Both the position numbers and the translations under genes were made by a program. Positions 1 through 12,141 of a DNA stretch of 64,000 nucleotides are shown piece by piece. Source of the DNA: Inia geoffrensis (Eukaryota; Chordata; Mammalia; Artiodactyla; Iniidae). The number at the start of each line of letters is the position of its first letter. The first letter of the stretch is position 1. The notes beneath the pieces are model-generated. The model ran no database searches. It was given only the letters and a program-made list of their open reading frames with translations, and was not told where the DNA came from. The stretch covers positions 1-64,000 of the forward strand of contig JAZAQT010000083.1 in NCBI GenBank assembly GCA_036417435.1, written 5' to 3'.

Positions 1-171
1 CTCACAATCCTGCAGAGTTCCAAATGACCTCTATCATCCAAAAATTTATTGAAGGAAGGCTGTGAAGAGGACTTGAACCCGATGCAGAATTGCAGAAAAC
101 AAATATCAGGGGGTAGATAAGAATTGCTCTGAAAGCGTAGGAAAAGAGGCAGCAGTTCGACAGTGATGCAC

Positions 172-243
172 TTGGCCAAAAAGGGCGTATGCGTTTTTTC
201 CTGAATATATTCAGGAAAAAACGCATACGCCCTTTTTGGCCAA
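172..243. repeat. 72-bp perfect palindrome in U1 (reference copy), probable mariner-type MITE
   Basis: Two 36-bp arms meet without spacer between 207 and 208, at the core CCTGAATATATTCAGG; the outer ends are TTGGCCAAAAAGGGCG and its complement. One copy lies in every monomer about 171 bp from its start. Outer ends TTGGCCAAAAAG, a GTTTTTTCC inner block and an AACC on the right side resemble, from memory, short mariner-derived palindromic elements of cetartiodactyl genomes. It interrupts the L1-like sequence, as an insertion would. No clear TA target duplication remains. In DNA it could extrude a cruciform; a transcript from either strand would fold into a hairpin of about 34 bp. Confidence 0.9.
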
Positions 244-244
244 C

Positions 245-1125
245 CAAGCAAGCCTGCAATGGAAATCCGCACTACAAGAAGTCTCACTTCCCACCGATCC
301 AAAGGGCCGTCCGAAAAAAGTGTAAAATCCAGAGAGGCAGGACAGGCCATGGAGAACCGGCAGCCTTGTTAAGCTGATGGGCGGGATGTAAATTGCCAAC
401 AGCCAATCTGGAGAAGTGGATGGTGTTTCCTCGAACAAAGCAAAAAACAAGGTACAGAGCCTAGGGCACTTCCACTTATGGTGCTATAGATTCGGAAAAT
501 TTAAATGCAAAAGACACAGCCACACCAAAGTTTGGGGCTGCTCTGTGTACGGGATCCTTGACTATGGTACAACTTTAATAGCCAAGAAAGAGAAAAATGG
601 ATATAGAAGATGTGGTACATCCCTACAATGGAATATCACTCAACAATGAAATCAATGGCAACAGACCAGTAGCAGCATAATGAGAGGATTTAGTTATGAT
701 GATTCTAAGTGAAATAAGTCACACAGAAAAAGAAACATCATAAGATATCACTAATACCGGGAATGTAAACATGGCTACGCGTGAGCTGCATTTCAAAACA
801 AAACAGAGTCTCACATTTACAAAAGAAACTTAGGCTTGCTTAAGGGTAAAGGAGAGTGCGGAGGCTGCATAAAACCAGAGGTTGACATTAGGACAGATAC
901 CATTCCATAAGCCAAATATATATTAGACAAGACCTACTCCTTGCTCAACGAAATGGACTCAACACCCCGTATTCAAAACCTAGGAATATGCCTGACTATG
1001 AAGAAAATTAAAATCCATACATTTATAGTTCTCCATAAGAAAATCATTTGTGTACAGCACCATACACACAGCAGTGTCAATAAGCTAAATCCCCTTATAA
1101 AAATAAATTTGAAAAACAAAACACA
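245..1125 (+). mobile_element. L1-derived segment of the monomer (reference copy in U1)
   Basis: Aligning by eye to the L1 3' end as I know it from ungulates and carnivores: ACTACAAG..GTCTCACTTC at ~269 fits the L1 ACTACAATGAGGTATCACCT region; GGGATGTAAATTGCCAACAG near 390 fits the GGGAATGTAAATTGATACAG region; AATGGATATAGAAGATGTGG near 596 fits the ATGGATAAAGAAGATGTGG region; ~1,030-1,110 fits the 3'-terminal stretch ending in AATAAAAATAAATTT. In other units (for example 52,289-52,543) the frame reads QPLWRSGWCFLEQ, like the ORF2 C-terminal cysteine-rich region. A stretch of about 25-50 bp is missing near 580-595. Upstream bases ~40-171 also look L1-like (GAGGACTTGAAC), less securely. All frames are broken; it is a relic, not an active element. 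Confidence 0.8.
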
Positions 1126-1735
1126 AGGACTGTGAAATAGAGAGAAATTCTTAAATAAGTCCTTCAGGGCTTGTGAGGAATCTTGGATTTACCACCTCTA
1201 CATCCACAACTGGGGGAGAGATAAGGCTGGACACTTGGGGCTGATACTATTCGGGAGGGAATGCAGACCCTTTGAGGTAATGGTGCATGGTTCCCATTCA
1301 ACGGGTCCCAAATCTCCACGTTTAAGGGATTTATCCTTCAGCTAAAATATGCATGGAAAACCCAGAATACGGTCCACGAAGTGATCAGGCATAATTTCTA
1401 AAACTCATCGCCATTTTCGCCCCCTGATACTCGAGTTCGCCGTTCCAGATGCGATATTAACACTCTCCCCACTTGGAGAGTCAGTGCCTTTGACCTCTTG
1501 TTTGGCACAGTTTGCAATTTCTGTGGAAGATGAACAGGAATAAGGAGAACCAATGAGCGGCTAACTCGATGTGTTTCGACGGGCACATTGAACTCTGATT
1601 TCCCTACAGGAAGAAGAATTCACCAAAGGCTCAGCGGGCCATGCAGGAACGAGATTAGGGCCTGAAGCAATTCTTCGGGTTTTCGGTCAGCTCACAAGAA
1701 AGCGAGTTGAGAAAGGGAGATCTTTGGCACTGTAA
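1126..1735. repeat. Non-L1 segment of the monomer, origin unknown (reference copy in U1)
   Basis: This ~610-bp stretch runs from the A-rich end of the L1-like part to the next monomer start. It contains CTCGAG, several CpGs and the run GGAAGATGAACAGGAATAAG, and is as well conserved between units as the L1-like part. I recognise no SINE, tRNA, LTR or gene in it, and its reading frames are short and broken. It may be ancestral flank captured when an L1 copy was first amplified, or older unrecognised repeat. Confidence 0.6.
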
Positions 1736-3467
1736 CTCACAATCCTGCAGAGTTCCAAATGACCCCTATCATCCAAAAATTTATTGAAGGAACGCTGTGA
1801 AGAGGACTTGAACGCGACGCAGAATTGCAGAAAACAGATATAAGGGGTTAGATAAGAATTGCTCTGAAAGCGTAGGAAAAGAGGCAGCAGTTCGACAGTG
1901 ATGCACTTGGCCAAAAAGGGCGTATGCGTTTTTTCCTGAATATATTCAGGAAAAAACGCATACGCCCTTTTTGGCCAACCAAGCAAGCTTGCAATGGAAA
2001 TCCGCACTACAAGAAGTCTCACTTCCCACCGATACAAAATGCCGTCCGAAAAAAGTGTAAAATCCAGAGATGCAGGACAGGCCATGGAGAACCGGCAGCC
2101 TTGTTATGCTGATGGGCGGGATATAAATTGCCAACAGCCACTCTGGAGAAGTGGATGGTGTTTCCTGGAACAAAGAAAAAACCAAGCTAGAGAGCCTAGG
2201 GCACTTCCACTTATGGTGCTATAGATTCGGAAAATTTAAATGAAAAAGACACAGCCACACCAAAGTTTGGGGCTGCTCTGTGTAAGGGATCCTTGACTAT
2301 GGTACAACTTTAATAGCCGAGAAAGAGAAAAATGGATATAGAAGTTGTGGTACATCCCTACAATGGAATATCACTCAACAATGAAATCAATGGCAACACA
2401 CCAGTAGCAGCATAATGACAGGATTTAGTTATGATGATTCTAAGTGAAATAAGTCACACAGAAAAAGAAACATCATAAGATATAACTAATACCGGGAATG
2501 TAAACACGGCTACGCGTGAGCTGCATTTCAAAACAAAACAGAGTCTCTCATTTACAAAAGAAACTTAGGCTTGCTTAAGGGTAAAGGAGAGTGTGGAGGC
2601 TGCATAAAACCAGAGGTTGACATTAGGACAGATACCATTCCATAAGCCAAATGTTTATTAGACAAGACCTACTCCTCGCTCAACCATATGGACTCAACGC
2701 CCCGTATTCAAAACCTAGGAATATACCTGACTATGAAGAAAATTAAAACCCATACATTTATAGGTCTCCATAAGAAAATCATTTGTGTACAGCACCATAC
2801 ACACAGCAGTGTCAATAAGCTAAATCCCCTTATAAAAATAAATTTGAAAAACAAAACACAAGGAATGTTAAATAGAGATAAATTCTTAAATAAGTCCTTC
2901 AGGGTTTGTGAGGAATCTTGGATTTACCACCTCTACATCCACAGCTGTGGGAGAGATAAGGCTGGACACTGGGGCTGATACTATTGGTGAGGGAATGCAG
3001 ACCCTTTGAGGTAATGGTGCATGGTTCCCATTGCACGGGTCCCAGTCTCCACGTTGAAGGGATTTATCCTTCAGCTAAGATATGCATGGAAAACCCAGAA
3101 TATGGTCCACGAAGTGACAAGGCAAAATTTTAAAACTCATCGCCATTTTCGCCACCTGATACTCGAGTTCGCCGTTCCAGATGCGATATTAACATTCTCC
3201 CCACTTGGAGAGTCAGTGCCTTTGACCTCTTGTTTGGCACAGTTTGCAATTTCTGTGGAAGATGAACAGGAATAAGGAGAACCAATGAGCGGCTAACTCG
3301 ATGTGTTTGGGCGGGCACATTGAACTCTGATTTCCCTACAGGAAGAAGAATTCACCAAAGGCTCAGCAGGCCATGCCGGAACGAGATTAGGGCCTGAAGC
3401 AATTCTTCGGGTTTGCGGTCAGCTCACAAGAAAGCGAGTTGAGAAAAGGAGATCTTTGGCACTGTAA
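1736..3467 (+). repeat. Satellite monomer U2 (S type)
   Basis: 1,732 bp. Palindrome 1907-1978, perfect. S-type markers: CAACCATATGGACTC, GGAATGTTAAATAGAG and GACACTGGGG (one T fewer). It shares the rare GATACAAAATGCC with U7, up to position 2284. Confidence 0.95.
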
Positions 3468-5203
3468 CTCACAATCCTGCAGAGTTCCAAATGACCCCTA
3501 TCATCCAAAAATTTATTGAAGGAAGGCTGTGAAGAGGACTTGAACGCGACGCAGAATTGCAGAAAACAGATATCAGGGGGTAGATAAGAATTGCTCTGAA
3601 AGCGTAGGAAAAGAGGCAGCAGTTCGACAGTGATGCACTTGGCCAAAAAGGGCGTATGCGTTTTTTCCTGAATATATTCAGGAAAAAACGCATACGCCCT
3701 TTTTGGCCAACCAAGCAAGCCTGCAATGGAAATACGCACTACAAGGAAGTCTCACTTCCCACCGATCCAAAGGGCCGTCCGAAAAAAGTGTAAAATCCAG
3801 AGAGGCAGGACAGGCCGTGGAGAACCGGCAGCCTTGTTATGCTGATGGGCGGGATGTAAATTGCCAACAGCCACTCTGGAGAAGTGGATGGTGTTTCCTG
3901 GAACAAAGAAAAAAACAAGGTAGAGAGCCTAGGGCACTTCCACTTATGGTGCTATAGATTCGGAAAATTTAAATGAAAAAGACACAGCCACACCAAAGTT
4001 TGGGGCTGCTCTGTGTACGGGATCCTTGACTATGGTACAACTTTTATAGCCCAGAAAGAGAAAAATGGATATAGAAGTTGTGGTACATCCTTACAATGGA
4101 ATATCACTCAACAATGAAATCAATGGCAACACACCAGTAGCAGCATAATGAGAGGATTTAGTTATGATGATTCTAAGTGAAATAAGTCACACGGAAAAAG
4201 AAACATCATAAGATATCACTAATACCGGGAATGTAAACACGGCTACGTGTGAACTGCATTACAAAACACAACAGAGTCTCACATTCACAAAAGAAACTTA
4301 TGCTTGCTTAAGGGGAAAGGAGAGTGGGGAGGCTGCATAAAACCAGAGGTTCACATTAGGACAGATACCATTCCATAAGCCAAATATATATTAGACAAGA
4401 CCTACTCCTTGCTCAACGAAATGGACTCAACACCCCGTATTCAAAACCTAGGAATATGCCTGACTATGAAGAAAATTAAAACCCATACATTTATAGGTCT
4501 CCATAAGAAAATCATTTGTGTACAGCACCATACACACAGCAGTGTCAATAAGCTAAATCCCCTTATAAAAATAAATTTGAAAAACAAAACACAAGGACTG
4601 TGAAATAGAGAGAAATTCTTAAATAAGTCCTTCAGGGCTTGTGAGGAATCTTGGATTTACCACCTCTACATCCACAGCTGGGGGAGAGATAAGGCTGGAC
4701 ACTTGGGGCTGATACTATTGGTGAGGGAATGCAGACCCTTTGAGGTAATGGTGCATGGTTCCCATTCCACGGGTCCCAAATCTCCACGTTTAAGGGATTT
4801 ATCCTTCAGCTAAAATATGCATGGAAAACCCAGAATATGGTCCACGAAGTGATCAGGCATAATTTCTAAAACTCATCGCCATTTTCGCCCCCTGATACTC
4901 GAGTTCGCCGTTCCAGATGCGATATTAACATTCTCCCCACTTGGAGAGTCAGTGCCTTTGACCTCTTGTTTGGCACAGTTTGCAATTTCTGTGGAAGATG
5001 AACAGGAATAAGGAGAACCAATGAGCGGCAAACTCGATGTGTTTGGACGGGCACATTGAACTCTGATTTCCCTACAGGAAGAAGAATTCACCAAAGGCTC
5101 AGCGGGCCATGCCGGAAAGAGATTAGGGCCTGAAGCAATTCTTCGGGTTTGCGGTCAGCTCACAAGAAAGCGAGTTGAGAAAAGGAGATCTTTGGCACTG
5201 TAA
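3468..5203 (+). repeat. Satellite monomer U3 (L type)
   Basis: 1,736 bp. Palindrome 3639-3710, perfect. Shares the rare CATTCACAAAAG with U20, 29,499 bp away, as well as GAGCGGCAAACTCG near its 3' end. Confidence 0.95.
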
Positions 5204-6940
5204 CTCACAATCCTGCAGAGTTCCAAATGACCCCTATCATCCAAAAATTTATTGAAGGAAGGCTGTGAAGAGGACTTGAACGCGACGCAGAATTGCAGAA
5301 AACAGATATCAGGGGGTAGATAAGAATTGCTCTGAAAGCGTAGGAAAAGAGGCAGCAGCAGTTCGACAGTGATGCACTTGGCCAAAAAGGGCGTATGCGT
5401 TTTTTCCTGAATATATTCAGGAAAAAACGCATACGCCCTTTTTGGCCAACCAAGCAAGCCTGCAATGGAAATACGCACTACAAGGAAGTCTCACTTCCCA
5501 CCGATCCAAAGGGCCGTCCGAAAAAAGTGTAAAATCCAGAGAGGCAGGACAGGCCATGGAGAACCGGCAGCCTTGTTAAGCTGATGGGCGGGATGTAAAT
5601 TGCCAACAGCCAATCTGGAGAAGTGGATGGTGTTTCCTGGAACAAAGAAAAAAACAAGGTACAGAGCCTAGGGCACTTCCACTTATGGTGCTATAGATTC
5701 GGAAAATTTAAATGAAAAAGACACAGCCACACCAAAGTTTGGGGCTGCTCTGTGTACGGGATCCTTGACTATGGTACAACTTTTATAGCCCAGAAAGAGA
5801 AAAATGGATATAGAAGTTGTGGTACATCCCTACAATGGAATATCACTCAACAATGAAATCAATGGCAACAGACCAGTAGCAGCATAATGAGAGGATTTAG
5901 TTATGATGATTCTAAGTGAAATAAGTCACACAGAAAAAGAAACATCATAAGATATCACTAATACCGGGAATGTAAACACGGCTACGCGTGAGCTGCATTT
6001 CAAAACAAAACAGAGTCTCACATTTACAAAAGAAACTTAGGCTTGCTTAAGGGTAAAGGAGAGTGCGGAGGCTGCATAAAACCAGAGGTTGACATTAGGA
6101 CAGAAACCATTCCATAAGCCAAATGTTTATTAGACAAGACCTACTCCTCGCTCAACCATATGGACTCAACGCCCCGTATTCAAAACCTAGGAATATACCT
6201 GACTATGAAGAAAATTAAAACCCATACATTTATAGGTCTCCATAAGAAAATCATTTGTGTACAGCACCATACACACAGCAGTGTCAATAAGCTAAATCCC
6301 CTTATAAAAATAAATTTGAAAAACAAAACACAAGGAATGTTAAATAGAGAGAAATTCTTAAACAAGTCCTTCAGGGTTTGTGAGGAATCTTGGATTTACC
6401 ACCTCTACATCCACAGCTGTGGGAGAGATAAGGCTGGACACTGGGGCTGATACTATTGGTGAGGGAATGCAGAACCTTTGAGGTAATGGTGCATGGTTCC
6501 CATTGCACGGGTCCCAAGTCTCCACGTTTAAGGGATTTATCCTTCAGCTAAAATATGCATGGAAAACCCAGAATATGGTCCACGAAGTGACCAGGCAAAA
6601 TTTCAAAACTCATCGCCATTTTCGCCCCCTGGTACTCGAGTTCGCCCTTCCAGATGCGATATTAACATTCTCCCCACTTGGAGAGTCTGTGCCTTTGACC
6701 TCTTGTTTGGCACAGTTTGCAATTTCTGTGGAAGATGAACAGGAATAAGGAGAACCAATGAGTGTCTAACTCGATGAGTTTGGACGGGCACATTGAACTC
6801 TGATTTCCCTACAGGAAGAAGAATTCACCAAAGGCTCAGCGGGCCATGCCGGAACGAGATTAGGGCCTGAAGCAATTCTTCGGGTTTGCGGTCAGCTCAC
6901 AAGAAAGCGAGTTGAGAAAGGGAGATCTTTGGCACTGTAA
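5204..6940 (+). repeat. Satellite monomer U4 (S type with extra CAG)
   Basis: 1,737 bp. Carries GGCAGCAGCAGTTC, one CAG more than all other units except U21. Palindrome 5378-5449, perfect. The 3' part has GAGTGTCTAACTCGATGAG, also only in U21. Confidence 0.95.
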
Positions 6941-8673
6941 CTCACAATCCTGCAGAGTTCCAAATGACCCCTATCATCCAAAAATTTATTGAAGGAACGC
7001 TGTGAAGAGGACTTGAACGCGACGCAGAATTGCAGAAAACAGATATCAGGGGTTAGATAAGAATTGCTCTGAAAGCGTAGGAAAAGAGGCAGCAGTTCGA
7101 CAGTGATGCACTTGGCCAAAAAGGGCGTATGTGTTTTTTCCTGAATATATTCAGGAAAAAACGCATACGCCCTTTTTGGCCAACCAAGCAAGCCTGCAAT
7201 GGAAATCCGCACTACAAGAAGTCTCACTTCCCACCGATCCAAAGGGCCGTCCGAAAAAAGTGTAAAATCCAGAGAGGCAGGACAGGCCATGGAGAACCGG
7301 CAGCCTTGTTATGCTGATGGGCGGAATGTAAATTGCCAACAGCCACTCTGGAGAAGTGGATGGTGTTTCCTGGAACAAAGAAAAAACCAAGCTAGAGAGC
7401 CTAGGGCACTTCCACTTATGGTGCTATAGATTCGGAAAATTTAAATGAAAAAGACACAGCCACACCAAAGTTTGGGGCTGCTCTGTGTACGGGATCCTTG
7501 ACTATCGTACAACTTTAATAGCCAAGAAAGAGAAAAATGGATATGGAAGTTGTGGTACATCCCTACAATGGAATATCACTCAACAATGAAATCAATGGCA
7601 ACAGACCAGTAGCAGCATAATGAGAGGATTTAGTTATGATGATTCTAAGTGAAATAAGTCACACAGAAAAAGAAACATCATAAGATATCACTAATACCGG
7701 GAATGTAAACATGGCTACGCGTGAGCTGCATTTCAAAACAAAACAGAGTCTCACATTTACAAAAGAAACTTAGGCTTGCTTAAGGGTAAAGGAGAGTGCG
7801 GAGGCTGCATAAAACCAGAGGTTGACATTAGGACAGATACCATTCCATAAGCCAAATGTTTATTAGACAAGACCTACTCCTCGCTCAACCATATGGACTC
7901 AACGCCCCGTATTCAAAACCTAAGAATATACCTGACTATGAAGAAAATTAAAACCCATACATTTATAGGTCTCCATAAGAAAATCATTTGTGTACAGCAC
8001 CATACACACAGCAGTGTCAATAAGCTAAATCCCCTTATAAAAATAAATTTGAAAAACAAAACACAAGGAATGTTAAATAGAGATAAATTCTTAAATAAGT
8101 CCTTCAGGGTTTGTGAGGAATCTTGGATTTACCACCTCTACATCCACAGCTGTGGGAGAGATAAGGCTGGACACTGGGGCTGATACTATTGGTGAGGGAA
8201 TGCAGACCCTTTGAGGTAATGGTGCATGGTTCCCATTGCACGGGTCCCAAGTCTCCACGTTTAAGGGATTTATCCTTCAGCTAAAATACGCATGGAAAAC
8301 CCAGAATATGGTCCACGAAGTGACCAGGCAAAATTTTAAAACTCATCGCCATTTTAGCCCCCTGGTACTCGAGTTCGCCCTTCCAGATGCGATATTAACA
8401 TTCTCCCCACTTGGAGAGTCTGTGCCTTTGACCTCTTGTTTGGCACAGTTTGCAATTTCTGTGGAAGATGAACAGGAATAAGGAGAACCAATGAGTGGTT
8501 AACTCGATGTGTTTGGACGGGCACATTGAACTCTGATTTCCCTACAGGAAGAAGAATTCACCAAAGGCTCAGCGGGCCATGCCGGAACGAGATTAGGGCC
8601 TGAAGCAATTCTTCCGGTTTGCGGTCAGCTCACAAGAAAGCGAGTTGAGGAAAGGAGATTTTTGGCACTGTAA
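6941..8673 (+). repeat. Satellite monomer U5 (S type)
   Basis: 1,733 bp. Palindrome 7112-7183 with one mismatch (GTATGTG in the left arm). Its 5' part resembles U22, 29,498 bp downstream, up to about 7,719. Confidence 0.95.
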
Positions 8674-10408
8674 CTCACAATCCTGCAGAGTTCCAAATGA
8701 CCTCTATCATCCAAAAATTTATTGAAGGAAGGCTGTGAAGAGGACTTGAACCCGATGCAGAATTGCAGAAAACAAATATCAGGGGGTAGATAAGAATTGC
8801 TCTGAAAGCGTAGGAAAAGAGGCAGCAGTTCGACAGTGATGCACTTGGCCAAAAAGGGCGTATGCGTTTTTTCCTGAATATATTCAGGAAAAAACGCATA
8901 CGCCCTTTTTGGCCAACCAAGCAAGCCTGCAATGGAAATCCGCACTACAAGAAGTCTCACTTCCCACCGATCCAAAGGGCCGTCCGAAAAAAGTGTAAAA
9001 TCCAGAGAGGCAGGACAGGCCATGGAGAACCGGCAGCCTTGTTAAGCTGATGGGCGGGATGTAAATTGCCAACAGCCAATCTGGAGAAGTGGATGGTGTT
9101 TCCTCGAACAAAGCAAAAAACAAGGTACAGAGCCTAGGGCACTTCCACTTATGGTGCTATAGATTCGGAAAATTTAAATGCAAAAGACACAGCCACACCA
9201 AAGTTTGGGGCTGCTCTGTGTACGGGATCCTTGACTATGGTACAACTTTAATAGCCAAGAAAGAGAAAAATGGATATAGAAGATGTGGTACATCCCTACA
9301 ATGGAATATCACTCAACAATGAAATCAATGGCAACACACCAGTAGCAGCATAATGAGAGGATTTAGTTATGATGATTCTAAGTGAAATAAGTCACACAGA
9401 AAAAGAAACATCATAAGATATCACTAATACCGGGAATGTAAACATGGCTACGCGTGAGCTGCATTTCAAAACAAAACAGAGTCTCACATTTACAAAAGAA
9501 ACTTAGGCTTGCTTAAGGGTAAAGGAGAGTGCGGAGGCTGCATAAAACCAGAGGTTGACATTAGGACAGATACCATTCCATAAGCCAAATATATATTAGA
9601 CAAGACCTACTCCTTGCTCAACGAAATGGACTCAACACCCCGTATTCAAAACCTAGGAATATGCCTGACTATGAAGAAAATTAAAATCCATACATTTATA
9701 GTTCTCCATAAGAAAATCATTTGTGTACAGCACCATACACACAGCAGTGTCAATAAGCTAAATCCCCTTATAAAAATAAATTTGAAAAACAAAACACAAG
9801 GACTGTGAAATAGAGAGAAATTCTTAAATAAGTCCTTCAGGGCTTGTGAGGAATCTTGGATTTACCACCTCTACATCCACAACTGGGGGAGAGATAAGGC
9901 TGGACACTTGGGGCTGATACTATTCGGGAGGGAATGCAGACCCTTTGAGGTAATGGTGCATGGTTCCCATTCAACGGGTCCCAAATCTCCACGTTTAAGG
10001 GATTTATCCTTCAGCTAAAATATGCATGGAAAACCCAGAATACGGTCCACGAAGTGATCAGGCATAATTTCTAAAACTCATCGCCATTTTCGCCCCCTGA
10101 TACTCGAGTTCGCCGTTCCAGATGCGATATTAACACTCTCCCCACTTGGAGAGTCAGTGCCTTTGACCTCTTGTTTGGCACAGTTTGCAATTTCTGTGGA
10201 AGATGAACAGGAATAAGGAGAACCAATGAGCGGCTAACTCGATGTGTTTCGACGGGCACATTGAACTCTGATTTCCCTACAGGAAGAAGAATTCACCAAA
10301 GGCTCAGCGGGCCATGCAGGAACGAGATTAGGGCCTGAAGCAATTCTTCGGGTTTTCGGTCAGCTCACAAGAAAGCGAGTTGAGAAAGGGAGATCTTTGG
10401 CACTGTAA
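8674..10408 (+). repeat. Satellite monomer U6 (L type)
   Basis: 1,735 bp. Palindrome 8845-8916, perfect. Copy of U1 at an offset of 8,673 bp. Keeps AGAAGATGTGG at ~9,280, the L1-like state, where most units have AGAAGTTGTGG. Confidence 0.95.
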
Positions 10409-12141
10409 CTCACAATCCTGCAGAGTTCCAAATGACCCCTATCATCCAAAAATTTATTGAAGGAACGCTGTGAAGAGGACTTGAACGCGACGCAGAATTG
10501 CAGAAAACAGATATAAGGGGTTAGATAAGAATTGCTCTGAAAGCGTAGGAAAAGAGGCAGCAGTTCGACAGTGATGCACTTGGCCAAAAAGGGCGTATGC
10601 GTTTTTTCCTGAATATATTCAGGAAAAAACGCATACGCCCTTTTTGGCCAACCAAGCAAGCTTGCAATGGAAATCCGCACTACAAGAAGTCTCACTTCCC
10701 ACCGATACAAAATGCCGTCCGAAAAAAGTGTAAAATCCAGAGATGCAGGACAGGCCATGGAGAACCGGCAGCCTTGTTATGCTGATGGGCGGGATATAAA
10801 TTGCCAACAGCCACTCTGGAGAAGTGGATGGTGTTTCCTGGAACAAAGAAAAAACCAAGCTAGAGAGCCTAGGGCACTTCCACTTATGGTGCTATAGATT
10901 CGGAAAATTTAAATGAAAAAGACACAGCCACACCAAAGTTTGGGGCTGCTCTGTGTACGGGATCCTTGACTATGGTACAACTTTAATAGCCAAGAAAGAG
11001 AAAAATGGATATAGAAGTTGTGGTACATCCCTACAATGGAATATCACTTAACAATGAAATCGATGGCAACAGACCAGTAGCAGCATAATGAGAGGATTTA
11101 GTTATGATGATTCTAAGTGAAATAAGTCACACAGAAAAAGAAACATCATAAGATATCACTAATACCGGGAATGTAAACACGGCTACGCGTGAGCTGCATT
11201 TCAAAACAAAACAGAGTCTCACATTTACAAAAGAAACTTAGGCTTGCTTAAGGGTAAAGGAGAGTGGGGAGGCTGCATAAAACCAGAGGTTGACATTAGG
11301 ACAGATACCATTCCATAAGCCAAATGTTTATTAGACAAGACCTACTCCTCGCTCAACCATATGGACTCAACGCCCCGTATTCAAAACCTAGGAATATACC
11401 TGACTATGAAGAAAATTAAAACCCATACATTTATAGGTCTCCATAAGAAAATCATTTGTGTACAGCACCATACACACAGCAGTGTCAATAAGCTAAATCC
11501 CCTTATAAAAATAAATTTGAAAAACAAAACACAAGGAATGTTAAATAGAGAGAAATTCTTAAATAAGTCCTTCAGGGTTTGTGAGGAATCTTGGATTTAC
11601 CACCTCTACATCCACAGCTGTGGGAGAGATAAGGCTGGACACTGGGGCTGATACTATTGGTGAGGGAATGCAGACCCTTTGAGGTAATGGTGCATGGTTC
11701 CCATTGCACGGGCCCCAAGTCTCCACGTTTAAGGGATTTATCCTTCAGCTAAAATATGCATGGAAAACCCAGAATATTGTCCACGAAGTGACCAGGCAAA
11801 ATTTCAACACTCATCGCCATTTTCGCCCCCTGGTACTCGAGTTCGCCCTTCCAGATGCGATATTAACATTCTCTCCACTTGGAGAGTCTGTGCCTTTGAC
11901 CTCTTGTTTGGCACAGTTTGCAATTTCTGTGGAAGATGAACAGGAATAAGGAGAACCAATGAGTGGCTAACTCGATGTGTTTGGACGGGCACATTGAACT
12001 CTGATTTCCCTACAGGAAGAAGAATTCACCAAAGGCTCAGCGGGCCATGCCGGAACGAGATTAGGGTCTGAAGCAATTCTTCGGGTTTGCTTTCAGCTCA
12101 CAAAAAAGCGAGTTGAGAAAAGGAGATTTTTGGCACTGTAA
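10409..12141 (+). repeat. Satellite monomer U7 (S type)
   Basis: 1,733 bp. Palindrome 10580-10651, perfect. Identical by eye to U2 up to 10,957, then differs at ordinary between-unit levels. Confidence 0.95.

Larger units (their letters stand above)
1..1735 (+). repeat. Satellite monomer U1 (L type)
   Basis: 1,735 bp. Palindrome 172-243, perfect. Nearly identical to U6, 8,673 bp downstream; the one difference I saw is G664 against C9337. Carries ACAAGAAG after the palindrome, as S-type units do, but an L-type 3' half (GGACTGTGAAATAGAG), so it is itself a mosaic. Confidence 0.95.
1..10957 (+). repeat. Higher-order duplication: 1-2,284 copied at 8,674-10,957
   Basis: Offset is 8,673 bp, five monomers. 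U1 plus the first 549 bp of U2 match U6 plus the start of U7, sharing rare markers (TCGAACAAAGCAAAAAAC, GATACAAAATGCC). I saw one substitution in 2.28 kb before the match ends at A2285/C10958. The left limit lies beyond the window. Confidence 0.85.

Noticed and set aside
90..110. GACTTGAACCCG as part of a tRNA or tRNA-derived SINE
   Set aside because: Only a short chance match in U1, U6 and U8; other units read GACTTGAACGCG and no cloverleaf or A/B box pair surrounds it. The stretch fits L1 better.
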